Assembly (NCBI GenBank): GCA_963575745.1
Contig: CAUYUJ010015759.1
Span: 46,497-110,496 of the forward strand
DNA length: 64,000 bases
Direction: 5' to 3'
Origin: Prorocentrum cordatum
Lineage: Eukaryota; Sar; Dinophyceae; Prorocentrales; Prorocentraceae
A program made the position numbers and the translations under genes. The notes beneath the pieces were generated by a model. It had not been told where the DNA came from. It did no database searches and saw only the letters and a list, made by a program, of their open reading frames with translations. Positions 34,151 to 46,339 of the stretch are shown here, piece after piece; position 1 is the first letter of the stretch; every line of letters begins with the position of its first letter.

Positions 34151-34974
34151 CCCAGACAAGAATGTGATCGCCGGGATGGCCTTATAACCGCATTTTGAAC
34201 AGCCTCCCATTTTCACAGAACCAGGAGGAAGAGGCGGTCGAACTCCTGGGGCCCCCCCCGAAACTGCCAGAACTAACGCCACGAATACGCGGACATGCGG
34301 CAGTTCCCTCCCTGGAGACACCCCACGCCCGCCTCTGAAGGACCTTGGGTGGTGGCAGCCCGTCCCGTTGTGAGGCCCAATGGGCCCATTCCTGGGATGC
34401 CCAAGCCCCACTGCGGCCTGGGCATGGCCGTAGCTCTCTTTCTCACGCTCAGGTGGCCCTGCCTCTGATATGCCAAGGGCCTAGGAGGCCTCGAAGGATC
34501 CGGTCTTCATCGACAAACCGATCCGCATCTTGAGGGGCTCGAAGGAGGACTCTGACAGCCCGAGCGGGCCCCGCGATGAGCGAAGTCCTCCCTCGCCTCG
34601 CCCCCCACCGAAACAAAAAAACGCTCTCCACGGCTGGCGCGGGCGTTGGGTAGAGGTGCCTCCAGCGATCCACTGGGGAGGGCCGAAGATCGAGGATCGA
34701 TGATCGAGGGATCGGAACATGAGGAATCGAAGGTCGAGATTTGTCGGTACTTCGGGTTCTTCTTGAACCTCCTGCGCACTTCCCACCATGGCTGGATCCG
34801 CCTGGAGGTCCTGGTCAGGACGCATGGGGGAGGTCTGGAGTCGATTCAAAGTGTAAGGGAAAACTGATCCATAACGAAGAACAATCCGCCGATCCGGTGT
34901 GTGAGTTTCAAAAGCCCTCTGAACAGCCTGAACCTCAATTCCTGAGCTTCAGTTCTACAGGGGGGGCCGGGGGG

Positions 34975-35650
34975 GCTCTGCCGGGGTAGGGGAAGGGGGG
35001 GGGGTAGATTTAATTCCCGGGGCGGGATCGGAGCTCCAGCTCAGTCCGGGACGGCCCCCTCGCCCAGGAGGGCCCCGACATGGGCCAAGAGGGCCCCGAG
35101 TCGCCGAACGATCGCCAACACGGCTCCAGAAGCCTCCAAAATGCCCTCAAAAACCCTGATACAAAGGGCTCCCAATGAAGGCCCCGAAAAACAAAACATG
35201 TCCCAGTCCCAAAAGAAAACGTACAATTGAACCTGTTCGCCCCATGGGCCTTCAAAGCGTCGCAGAGAGCCCCAAAACAGCCCAAGAAGCCGCCAAGAGG
35301 GCTCCAAAACGGCCAAAAAAGGGCCCGATATGGCCCAGGAGGCCCCGCAAAAAAACCCAAAAGGGCCCCAGGACGGGCCCGAGTGGCGCCCGAGAGGGCG
35401 CCAAGACGGCGGAAAAACGGCCGAACACAACCCCAAAAAAACCCGGCAGGCCCCCCAAAGCCCCCCAAAGGCCTGTAGAGGCCCCGACACGCTTCCAATT
35501 GGCCCCGTAGAGGCCGCCTGAAACCCCTCTGAAGGCCCCCGAAAGCCTCAAACAATACTTCCAAAATGCCGTCGAGAGGCTTCCAAACTGCCTCCAAGAC
35601 CCCCCCGAGAAACTCAAAACTGGCCTCAATGTTTCCATGGCGCTTTCGTC
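34975..35650. repeat. GGCCCCAAAA-type short-period array
   Basis: An imperfect 10-12 bp period with AAGAGGGCCCC, GAGGCCCCGAAA and similar words, related to 9190-9425 and 56870-57230. The sequence from 34160 to 34975 before it shows no supported gene. Confidence 0.7.
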
Positions 35651-36950
35651 TGAACACAAGCGCTGCAATACAGAAGGTTCTTCCACGCCTTCATATCAAT
35701 TATCCCGTCTTTGGCGTCCTTCACGCCCATGATCTCACGAGGGCCCGCAGAGGACCACGCGAAGGCCCCAGAGACCCAAAACGCACACAATGGTTCCCAT
35801 CAGAGACCGACGCACAAGGTTCCACAAAAAACTGTGACGCAGACAACTCTAGCATGAAATTTTTCAGGAAGTGCGCCAAATCGGCGAGGTGCCAACCCCA
35901 AAAAGGCCAACACCTGGCCCCAAAAAGACTTCCCAACAACCGCCGAATATCTCCAACAACCGCCGTAAATCTTTTCATCCTCGTCATGTTCCTCTTTCTC
36001 CCCTTCCCCCTCTTCCCCGTCCCGTTTCCTCCTGCTCCTCCTCATCCTCAACATCCTGCTACTCCTGCCCCTCCCCCCCGCCCCCTCCACCCCATCATGG
36101 TCCCCCCCATCCTCCTCCTCCCCGTCTTACTCCGTTGCCTCCATTCCCAATCCCCATCATCATCCTCACCGCTCGCCGCCGTCGCCGGTCATGACCGCCA
36201 TCGTGCGCATTCGGCAGCAACGGAAACGTCCTGGATCGGCGGCACTGGCCGGAGGCCACGACAATCATTAAACATAAGATACGAATTCTAATGAGCAGAA
36301 CGAAAAATATGAATATGAATTATAATACACATAACGATACTAAGACTACGCAAACGAATTCGCTTAAGCGACATAAGAAGAATCACGCTAATAATAATAA
36401 GAAGAACCAAGAGAATGCGAATAACAAGATTAGCAGAATGAGGAATGCAAAGGAGGCAGAAGACGCAGGAGGAGAGATGATAACGGAGGAGGGCAAAGTA
36501 GGACGGATAATGGCGCAGGAGGAAGGAGGGAGACGGGGGGGCACGAAGGGGGACGGTTTGAGGACGCAGGGAGAAAGAGGAAGGAGGAGGAAATAATAAT
36601 GCTAGGGTAAAGAGGGAGGAAAAGACAGAGAGAGGACGGGGAGGATCATCGGGATAATTCAGCGATGGCGATGTCGAGAGTTGCGAAATGACAAGCGCCT
36701 GGTGGGGGCCACTGTGACCCTGAGTGAGGCACATTCTTACCCTTGGAGAAGCAAGCAATCATCCAATTACCGTTTCTGGTTGGGGACTCGCGTTCGTCAA
36801 TAAGGCCTTTTCCACCACGCAAACGCACGCGCCGTCAGGCGAATTAGTTCGGCGGCGCATTTTGCACGCACGAATCAACGTATGCCACGGTTTGGGGGTA
36901 GTGCGTGCGGATCAACTGCCTACTCGTATTGTCTCCTGCACCTTACGAGT
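35650..36950. other. Mixed spacer with an AT-rich island
   Basis: A CCT-rich stretch (35990-36170) is followed by an unusually AT-rich island (36265-36445) with AATAATAAGAAGAA words, then purine-rich sequence to 36640. Nothing coding is supported. Confidence 0.45.
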
Positions 36951-39900
36951 CTTAGCGGTGGGGTTCAGCCGATGACCAGAGCTCCGACTCGCTTACTAAA
37001 TGCCTCTTTACATGCACTACGTGTCCATCTACTCTTAGACTTTGCCAGGGCGCAAGGTATGGCGGAGAACGCGAGGCCCATATAGTTTTAGCTATAACTG
37101 CTATGGAGCGGGCAGCGTCCCGCTCAGAGATCTGACTCGACAGGTCATTCTCGCGGGCCTCTATAGTCGCGCCAGCCAAGTGCCTCCAAGCCGTCTTCGC
37201 TGCAGCTTGCACGCGCTCGCACATCTGCATCTTCATCGCCGGTGGACAAACCTCCCTTTAGTAAACCACTCTTTAGTGATGACGGCCTACGACCGAAACC
37301 GACGGACCTGGGCCCGCAAAAATGACGGCCGCGACGCCCGCTCGCGGACCGGAAACGGCCAATTCGCTAATCGACGTGTCAGGGTAGGGGGTCCATCAAC
37401 CCCCGACTTTACCTCGGGAGTCTCTGGCGCTCGAAGCCTCATCGAGTGCACTGCCAGATCCCTCCCGTCACCGCTGGCTCGCTTGGCGCCCAACTGTCGA
37501 CGGCCCATGGCAATGGCGCAACCGACCTCGGATCGTCGCGCCCGAGTGCGCCCGCGTGGGCGGCTTGCCGCGCGCGCTTTTGACTGGTTGGAAAAGGGCC
37601 ACAACTCTTCTCCGTTATTTGTTCGGCGCGGGCCAGGGAAGGGATCAAACTGGGCGGCGCGGATGGTCCAAATCAGATTCCCACGAACCTCCCTGGGCAC
37701 CGGATTCCCGATGTCCAGACAGTCGTTAATGTCGAGATCGCTCAAGAGGTCTCTGGCGCGCTGGCCTTCCCGCAGCGCGACGCGCCCCCGACCCCGACTG
37801 CGGCGCCAGGGGCCCGACGGATACTCAGATGCTTGCCGCCGCCGCTGTCGCTGCTGATGACCGCGTCGCGGTCCATGTCGGGCCCCTCAATGTCCATGAT
37901 CTCGCCGATGCAACGGGGCTGGTCTTCTGAATCGCAGTCTGGCGGCGCTGCCCACTCCCGTGGAATCAGACCTCGTAGCCGGCCAGGAGCACGGGATCGC
38001 TGAACTGCCCGCTATGGACCGCTTCCTCAGGCTGTCGCTACCCCCGCGATCTTCGCGGGGCTCGCGCCGTGGGCCCCCCCCAGATGCAGCGGCTGTCCTC
38101 GCCGACCTGCCCGCGGCAGCATGGGTTGGAGGTGCCTGCGAAAGTTTTGCTCTTTTAATCTGGTGCCCAGTCCACGTTGCCGCGCGCGCTGATGCTCGGG
38201 GCGCACCCACTTCTCGATGCGCCCCGCGCCTCTGCATTCACTTGATGCGATTGGCGGGGTCGCATGCGTCGACGCCGATCTCTGCGCCCTGTCCCGGACG
38301 GCGTTGAGATGCGCCGCGTCGGGGCATCTTCTGCGGGGCCGCAACTGTCGCGCGGGCGTCGTCCGAGCGGTCGCGAGCGCGGTTGAACGTCGTCGCCAAT
38401 GAGCCACTCGCGGCCGCTCTCCTCGATCCAGCGCGCCGGGCCAGTCGGGCGCCGCCAGGCGCTTCCAACAAGGATATGGAGACGCTCACCATGGGCCCAC
38501 GTCGCTGCCTCCATCAGTACCAGGCTGGAAAAATACGCAGGCGCTGATATGCCACTGGCCGTGCTTGGCGCGCCCCCCGGCGCAGATCATCACGGCGGCA
38601 CCAAACGTCAAACCAAATTTAGATAACCTGGCGCAGAGGAACGCCGCGTGAGCTGCTCCGATCATGTACCAATACACATGGGTTGCCATGGGCCCATGAG
38701 AGATCCGCGCATGCCGTCACCAGTGCTGGACACGGTGAATTTGGTGCGATTAGCTGCCGTTCGCGTCGCTGCTGCGTTCTCCCTTTTGGTGCTCGTTCGC
38801 CTCTGTGTCGGCCGTCGTCCAGATCTGTCGTGGTCCAGATCATCCATGCGATGCTGGCTTGACGGCCGCCCCTGTCGATTTGGCCTGTCTGGAGATCTCA
38901 CTGGCCATGGTCGCGTCTGCGCTGGCGATGGCGATCTTGCCTGTCATCTCTAGCGACAGTCGCCCTGATTGGCACATCATGCGCGTTCGAATTCCACGCC
39001 GCCCAAGCCGCGCCGTCGAACCAGGCGCGCGGGGTGGAATCGGGCACCTTGCGGCGCGTGCGGCGACGAGCCATGCGCATGACAACTATGGCCATGTTGT
39101 GGGCGTGCCTGGGGCGCGCAACCAGTGAACGGCTTGGGCCGATCGCGCGCCCGCGCGCCGCTGCCTGCCGCGCGAATCTCGCGAAAACGCGGAGCTGCAG
39201 TTCCAGTGCGAAGACCCTCGGGGGGGGGTCGCTAATGTCTATCAACGCATGTCACCTGGATGAGGTCGAGCGCTTCGTAGAACATGCGGGCGTCTGATAA
39301 TGTCGATGCGCTGGCCAGCCCTGGGACCCGTCGCCAAGAACGCGCGCTGCCGACTCGCGCGGGCTGCTGCCCCCTGCCAGCGCCGCGCCCCGACGCTCGC
39401 CAGCCCGGCGGGGGCCTTGCGAGCCCTCCCCCGCGCCCTGCAGAGCACTGGGGGGAAGCGATGGTCCGATCGCCCTCCGCCTTAGGCGCTCTGGGGCTGG
39501 CCCAGCCATGCTATCGCTATCGCTATCGGCTCGATGTCCTGTCGGACGCAGCCGTCCTCCCAGCCATGCGCGTGGCCTCCTCGCAGCCGTTGAAGGTCGA
39601 CAGGGCGCCCAGGCCACGGTTGCTCCAAAAGTCCATCCCGTGCATGGGGCTTCTCTGGCGCGCTCCCTGGCCCGGTTGACGGGGGCGCGGGAATCTGCGG
39701 GCGTGAGGGCGGGGTGCGTCCAGAGCTCATTGAAATCGACCGTCGCGGCGTCGATGATGGAGCGGAGACAGCTAGCTTTCCCTCGCGCGTGTACACGTTC
39801 ATCCACGCGTCGGGGCTGCTGCTGGGCGACGAGGACGAGCTCGCGGACCGATGCTTCTTCTCGATGGAGAGCCGTTCGACCAACGCCTCGGCGCCTTGCT

Positions 39901-40510
39901 TCGCGTCGAGAGCTGCGGCCCTGCGCACTTCGAGCCCGGCGCGGGCCCGCGCGCTCTCGATGGCATCATTCCGCGCGGCATTCACGCCGCGAAAGCGTTT
40001 TCACCAGAGGTCATAATGTCGGCGCGCTGCCGGGGGCAGCCGGGCCCCCGCGGCGGGGGTTCCTTCGCCGACGACCTGGCGCGCTCCAGCTTAGAGCCGG
40101 GTCGTCGTCGCTCGCCTCCTCCGCTGACTCGCGAGGCGCAACGGGCCCGCAAGATTGCAGCTGCCATGCCCCGCCAGTCGGCTTGTTTGTTGACGCAGCG
40201 GGGGCGACGGAGCCATGGTTTGGTGTGCTTAGTAGTCGCGCGAATGGCTTTCCCTCATCCACGGCGCCCGCCTCTGTTCGGCGGCGCCGAGGGGCGGGCG
40301 ACGCAGCGGAAGCGCCCCGCGGAAGAGCAAGTTGCCCCCATTGCGGCCCTGCTGTCCTCGTCGAAGCGCTCAGCTGGGAGCAGGGCCCAAGCTGGAAACT
40401 GCGCCATGATCCACGCAGCTTTGGGGCCGCTCGTAGCTCGAGTCGCAGCCGGTGCCCCCCCCCCCCGGGGCGCGCCGCAGGGCATCCGCCATGCGCGTAT
40501 CATTCATTGA
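36950..40510 (-). mobile_element. Decayed LINE remnant, copy 2, with endonuclease trace
   Basis: Coding-like fragments in shifting minus-strand frames. A charged, helical ORF1-like piece, ARNDAIESARARAGLEVRRA (about 39965-39906), comes first, then FYEALDLIQVTCVDRH (about 39285-39238). Further down is WIEESGREWLIGDD (38430-38389), which resembles the GDFN motif of APE-type endonucleases with a 1-nt shift just after it. The end, DINDCLDIGNPVPRE (about 37737-37693), resembles DVSQDIRNPVLGE at about 40.68 kb, which is why I think two copies of one family are present. No reverse transcriptase was found. Confidence 0.4.
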
Positions 40511-40927
40511 TCGCACTGCTGCTGGAGGCCGCCTCACCCGGCGGCGCATGTGCCGGAGGCGTGACCGACCGGGCGCTCCAGCCGTTCCTCGACCACGCCG
40601 AAGTCTGGCGGGCGCGCGAGCGCGCGCCGAGGCAGGGTCGCAGGGGGAGCCAGCCCCCAGGATGCCTCTCCAAGAACCGGATTCCTGATGTCCTGGCTGA
40701 CATCGACGTCGACGCCCCTCGCGGGGTCTCGACTGTTCGCCCGCGATGTCCAGCGCCGTCGAATGCGGGGGCGTCGATGCTGAGATCCAAATGCTCCCAT
40801 CTGGTATTCATCTCGCCGTCGGCGTCGTGCGCCCCAGGCTTGCTGGTCCTGGGTGGTGCGCAACTGTTGCTGGACTGCCTGTCGTGCTTCTTTCCCTGTC
40901 GCTCGCTGTCGGGGTCGCGGGGCGCGG

Positions 40928-40960
40928 GGGGGGGGGGGGGGGGGTCCGGGGGGGGGGGGC
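40928..40960. repeat. G-runs
   Basis: G-runs (40926-40942 and 40949-40959) inside the retroelement remnant. Indels here could be assembly errors and could cause some apparent frameshifts. Confidence 0.8.
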
Positions 40961-42197
40961 GCTGAAAAGGCAAGGGTGGCGCTGTTTTTGGATGCGAGCT
41001 GGCTCGGCGGCGCCTCTTAGGCGAGGCAGTCGTCCAACGTGAGTCTTCCACGGTCCTGCCGCTGCCTCCAGACTCGCGAAATGCGTTTGAGCGTCGCAGA
41101 TGATCCACGCGCAGTCGATCATGCTCGCGGCGGTGGTGTTTTTGGCGGTATTGCTGGCGAAGCAGGCGCAGCCGTCTGGCCGCGTCGCGACGTGGGCCCC
41201 CGCGGCGGCGGGCCATCCTGGCCCTCGCAGCTTGCGCGGCGCAGCGCCCCAGTCGCCCGCGGCGATCCGCGGGCGCTGGCGGCGCGATCGGAACGAAAAC
41301 GTCGCCGCGCGCTTCCTGGCGCTCGCGCCGCAGATGCCCCCTGGAACGCCGAGGCGCGGGCGGGCGGCGACGCCTTGCCCCCGGAGGGGGGTCCCAGACC
41401 AGACCGCGGGCGCCCAGTCGAAGAAGTCTTGCAACGGACTGCCCGATGGCAGCGCCAATGGATCAGCCGCGGTCGCCGCCGCCGCCCCCGCTGCCGTCGC
41501 CTCGCGGAAGTAGTCGCCCCGGCGGTGCGAAAGGATGCCCACGCATGCGCACCCGCTGGAGCAAGCCCGGTTCATGGTGGACTGGCGCGCGGGGCAGATG
41601 GGGGGCGTGTAGCCCGCGTTCTGGATCTCGCGCCCGACGGCCATCCGATCGTGAATTCGCAAGTGGGTCACCTGGATGGAACGGCGTCGTACTTCTTGGC
41701 CGCTCTAACATTGGCCAGGAACTCCCCCACATTGGGCCCGCATTCCGCGCGACTGCCGACGAAGATCTCGCGCCCGACATCGCCCGCCTGAGGTCAGCAT
41801 GCAGATGTTTATATGTGACTTCCCATTCGCCTTGCTTGGCAGCGGTCGCCGCCGTGTCGCGCACCTCCAGAAACAGCTGGCCCGTTGTCTAGGTAAAATC
41901 GACCTTCTGCGTGGATGATGCTGGCGCTGCTCGAGTCGGTGCTGCCGCCTCGTCGTCAGACTGGGCGGAAGGCGCAGCAAATGTCACGCCAACGCCGCCG
42001 CTCTCTGCATTGCGTTTATCAACTGCCTGCTTGAGCTCGTCGCTATTCTTGCGCGCCGACCCATTCGCCCTAACCAAGGGTTGCTTCAAGCCCTGGGTGT
42101 AGCTGGCGGCTCTCTGCTGGTAGCTCTACAGGAGCTGATTCTTGACGCTGACGATCGCGTCGGTGGCCTCCTGGTCGTAGGCGCTAGTGCCCTCGTT

Positions 42198-42671
42198 TTA
42201 CACGCCGAACGCGATGCCCAGGTCGTTCTCGTCCTCGCAATTGAGGCCCAAACTATGTTGCATTAGCGTCGTCTGCGTCTCTGGCTCGGCTTCGAAGCCA
42301 GGCGGGGCCCCCGTTATGGTGGCGACCGCTTGCTCGGCGCATTCCATCATGTGTTTCTGCCGTTCGGCGAACAACGCCGTGGTGGCGCTGACCTTCTCGT
42401 AGGCCGCCTTGTACTTCCCGCTGGCATTCTCCAGCTTTCCCGTTGCGCTCTTGAGATGCCTGGCCTTGGACAGCGGGTGTTTGTCCTGCGTGGGCGCCGA
42501 GCCTTCAATGACTGGGAGGAGCTTGGTCGCTCGCTCGCTGGCGGAGCCCGTGCTGGTAAGCATTTTGGCGGTGTCCCTGGGGGCGTTGGCTACGCTCTTG
42601 CTCTGTGGGGTCGCCTGGCTGTCGGTGTGCTGATGCGGCTGCGCGTTCTGGGCCGTGGGCCTCTTGACCAC
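42198..42671 (-). pseudogene. ORF1-like fragment of the minus-strand LINE
   Basis: Open for 157 codons. It runs from RPTAQNAQPHQHTDSQATP through a lysine-rich helix to GAPPGFEAEPETQTTLMQH and FGV-stop. Composition and position after the CxxC motif fit a nucleic-acid-binding ORF1 product. I cannot name a family. A further frame, 42089-41889, continues it after a stop. Confidence 0.4.
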
Positions 42672-42974
42672 GCTGCCGCAGGATCACTCACATCCCTCAA
42701 GTTTCCCGATCGTAGTTGTACTGCCACGCGTTGCAGTTCTTGCAAGTGGTAATCGACCAAGCTGGTGGAGAATAGGGCGGAGATAACTCCTTGCCCCTGC
42801 CCGTGCTGTCCTTGCCAAGGCTTTGCGACCAGAGTTGTTGTCTCTGGCTGCGGCGCCCCATTCGCTCTGGCGTGCCAGCGTGGTGGTCTCGCAACTGCAG
42901 GGACCACAACGCGGCGCGGCGCCTCGTGGCGTCGAGATAGCAAGAAAAAAGAGGAAGGGGGAGTGGGAGGGGAA

Positions 42975-43020
42975 ACGGGGGGAGGAGGAGGAGGAGGAGG
43001 AGGAGGAGGAGGAGGAGGAA
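42975..43020. repeat. (GGA)n microsatellite
   Basis: (GGA)n, nearly pure from 42981 to 43018, just upstream of the minus-strand retroelement. Confidence 0.92.
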
Positions 43021-43286
43021 TCCTTGCCAGCAGCGCGGCTGTGGGCCACGGCCAGCCTGGGGCCTGTTCCCCAAGCCTCGAACGACGGGGCGGTGCCAGA
43101 GCCGCTGCTGGGGACTCTGCACAAATCCTGCCGTGACGCCTGCATCTGCCTCAACTCTGATCCGCGGTGTCTGCTGGCAGCGGGCGCGACGCTGCCCTGG
43201 CCTCGCGGGTTGCACTGGGCGCTTCTTCGCCGCGGGTCGCGGCGTCATGCAATTCCAGGCCACCCTTTTTTTCGGCAGGGATCGAC

Positions 43287-43409
43287 TTAAACCGTGTTTG
43301 TCGTTTTCGTTTCATATTTCGCTTTCCCTTGTTTTGTCTTCAATCCGCCTGTGCCGCAAAACGAAATCAAAACGAAAACGGCCCACGAAATCGCCAAAAC
43401 ACCGTTTAG
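43287..43409. mobile_element. MITE-like inverted-repeat element, about 123 bp
   Basis: The left end TTAAACCGTGTTTGTCGTTTTCG and the right end CGAAAACGGCCCACG...AAACACCGTTTA are inverted relatives, and inner arms CGTTTTCGTTTCATATTTCG / CGAAATCAAAACGAAAACG also pair. It is AT-richer than its surroundings. Confidence 0.5.
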
Positions 43410-45235
43410 GTCGAGCCCTGTTCGTCGGTGGCTCCAATGGCGGACCGTAGGGCTCGCCGAGACCTGGGCCACCTACTTTCGCGCCCCCGCGCCGCGCGAT
43501 CATCCCCGCGCTGTCGCTCGGGCATCGCCCAGAGAAAGGCACCCCATGTGGCCGGGACGGCGCGGTGCGGAGCGCGGTCATCGTCGCGTCCCCGTGTGGC
43601 TGACCTGGCGGGGCCGTGCCGCTGTCGCGCGCCCACTGCCGCGTGCCTTCTGTGCCCGTGCCTCCTACGCCGTGCCTCGAAGCGGGGGCAGCAAAACGCA
43701 CTGCGCACCATGTGTCCAGGGCAACCTCCCAGCACTCAACGGCCCAGGAAAGAGTCGCCACAGCGGGCAGCCGAGACCGGCACGGCGGGGAGCAGCAGCG
43801 TCGTCCTGGTTCGCTCTTTGCCCTTGGTGTCCTTGGCCTGGGGCTTGCGCAAGGTGAACACATGAGGAGGAAGAGGACGAGAAAAGTGCGCTCCGCGGCC
43901 TCTCGTCCTCCCGACCCCCCCCCCCTCGCCCCCTCCAGAACCCCCCGCCCCTCTTTACCATCTTTCCCAAATCCCCGTCTCCCCGCTATCGTTCCGCCCT
44001 CCCTGCCCTGGAGGAAGGGGAGATGCGAAGAGGTGAGAGGAGAGGCTCGTCGAAGCAGCAAGCGTCGGTTACGCTGAGTTCGAGAGGATGCAACATCTAG
44101 GTTCGACACCGTAGCTACAAAACGAAGTACACGTCGGAATCGCGCTCCTACATACAAGCCAGCCTGAGAAGGTTCTCAACATGTGCCTCGGGCTGGCGGA
44201 TGTACTCCGAATTTGCAGGCTCCGAGCCGCCCCCCTCGCGCGGTCTGGAACCGCTGGGAGAAACGACACACGATGAAACGACACCATGAGCGGAAGCGAA
44301 TGCAACTGCGATGGCAATAATGTCACGACTTGTAAGGAAGAAAAGGAAACGCCTACGCTGCTTCCCGGCACGTCTTCCATCCTCTTGCATACCCGATGAG
44401 TCCCTACCCTTACTTTGCCATGGCCACACATGCATATGGTGCATTTCCTGCAGGCAACTCACGTCATAGCTGTTGTTTCGCTGGACGTGGTCTATGCTTG
44501 CTCTTTTCAACAGCAGACTTGCCTCGGCGGCAAAACGAGCTTGGAACACTCAACGCGAGCAGGTAACGGAGATGATGGCCAGCGACGGTGAGATAAAGCA
44601 GAACTGTTTGTTTTATCCGACTCATGCGGACAATCACAGCCATTGATCGCTCATGACTTCGCACGAGAGGAAGGCTGAGGGAAGCTCTTTTCGAAGTTTG
44701 CGAGTGGAAGAACACATCAAGAGCCAGGGTCGCACCTTGCAGCTAGACCGAGGGTGCGAGAACACTGCGGGATCGGGACAAGTACGGAGAGTCGCGCTGA
44801 CGAGCAAGATCGTAGATGTCAGGGACCGCGAACGGCACTACAAGGGGACGGGAGAGGGCGGGCAAAGTGAACAATAGAACGCGATGCACTACCAACATTG
44901 GCACTGGAGCGTCCGAGCCAAAATATTCAGGGCTCGTTCGCGGATCCTACCTGCAACCTAGGGCTGCGGAGGCAAGGGCGGCGATCGCCTGTGACCGGGG
45001 ACGGGGAGAGTATGATGAAGGCGAGATGAGGGTAAACCTGGATGAGAACACACAGGGAATCTCTGAGAATCACCCAGGCTGGAGGACGCATCGGGAGCCG
45101 CGACCGTTCCAAAGCGGTCCAGAACGCCACGGAACGCTCTGGAGCAATTGATCCTCGCCCTAGTTTCGCCAGCGTGGACCCCCAATTGCGATTTTGCAAA
45201 ATCTATGCGGTGCGATCTAGGTGGTGCCATCAAAA
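43410..45235. other. Unassigned spacer
   Basis: Mixed sequence. Open frames on both strands (for example 43312-44157 minus) lack recognisable motifs or splice-bounded signal. Confidence 0.35.
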
Positions 45236-45239
45236 AGCG

Positions 45240-45790
45240 GTCTAGGTGGCAATCCATGTGGCACAATCTATGTGGCGCAAAGCCATGCGAAGCAATGCAA
45301 AGCAATGCTTAGCAATGCAATGCGACGCAACGTAATGCAAATCAGTGTAAAGCAAGGGAGCGCAAAGTTAAGCAATGCAAATAAAGTCAAAGTAGAGCAA
45401 ACCAATGCCATGCCAAGCAATGCAAAGCAACGCGAATCAACGCAATGCAAAGCAAGACAACGTAACACAAGGCAATGAATATAACTGCAATACAACGCAA
45501 AACAATGCAAAGCGACGCAACTAAATGCAAAGCAATGCCATGCAAAGCAGCGTGACGCAACGCAAGGCAAAGCCACACAATGCAAAGCTATGCAAGACAG
45601 GGCAATGTAAAGCAACACGATTCAAAACAATGCTAATCAGTGCGAAGCAATGCAAAGCAAGACACTGCAAGGCCATGCAAGGCAATGCAACGCAACGCAA
45701 TGTAAAGCAATGCAAACAAGGCATAACAACGCCAATCCGAAACACTGCATAGAAATGCAGAGCAGAGCAAAGCGAAGAAATGAACAATAA
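45240..45790. repeat. GCAAT/GCAAA pentanucleotide array
   Basis: About 550 bp of imperfect GCAAN units (GCAAT, GCAAA, GCAAC, GCGAA). The minus-strand reading (A, L, H, C rich) is a by-product. Confidence 0.9.
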
Positions 45791-45799
45791 AACAAAGCA

Positions 45800-46020
45800 T
45801 GACGCGCGGCGACGAGGCGGCGACGGGGCGACGACGGCGAGCACGCAGCCGCCGGACCGTGACGCAGGGGCAGACGGGGCAGCGAAGAGGCGGCGACGGG
45901 ACGGTGACGGCGAGCACGGCGCTGCCAGACCGGCGCGCAGGTCCTTACGACGGGCGGCGATGGGGCGGCGACAGGGCGGCGACGGCGAGCACGGAGCCTC
46001 CAGACCGGGGCACGCAGGCC
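45800..46020. repeat. About 70-bp GC-rich tandem units, three copies
   Basis: Three imperfect units with GGCGGCGACGG ... GACGGCGAGCACG ... CCAGACCGG, running on from the pentanucleotide array. Confidence 0.75.
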
Positions 46021-46339
46021 GAGCTCCTTCGAAAACTCATCAGAAACCTTAAGTGCAAGCACTGTTTGGGGAATAATACGCCTGTCTTAAAAGGTGGTGG
46101 GGGGTCTACCCATCCACCCTTCCACACGTCCCTCTCGTATCTTCACCTCACGCCCCATCTCTTCTCCTCATTCTTCCTATCCCCGCCTCCTTTTCCAAGC
46201 AGGCGCGAAGCTCGGCTGGTCGATAAAACTGTCAGAAATGGACTCCCTGGACGATATCCAAACTTCTCAGAATGTTTTTGTCATTCTTCAGAGGCAAGGT
46301 CCGTTACCCTGATGGGAGGGGGAAGAGCGATGCGCGAAT

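Larger units (their letters stand above)
40511..42950 (-). mobile_element. Decayed LINE remnant, copy 1: ORF1 and endonuclease parts
   Basis: Read from high to low coordinate. A zinc-ribbon-like CKNCNAWQYNYDRE (about 42746-42705). An open 157-codon frame (42671-42198) rich in A, K, E and Q with a predicted helix (ASGKYKAAYEKVSATTALFA). Then KNSDELKQAVDKRNAESGG and LFLEVRDTAATAAKQGEW (about 42.05-41.83 kb). Around 41130-41040, SMIDCAWIICDAQTHF ... GPWKTHVG resembles the C-terminal end of APE-type LINE endonucleases. Frames change several times, so the copy is dead. The reverse transcriptase part is missing or unrecognisable. Confidence 0.45.

Noticed and set aside
45268-45618. Cysteine/leucine-rich small protein
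   Set aside because: It is the minus-strand reading of the GCAAN array.
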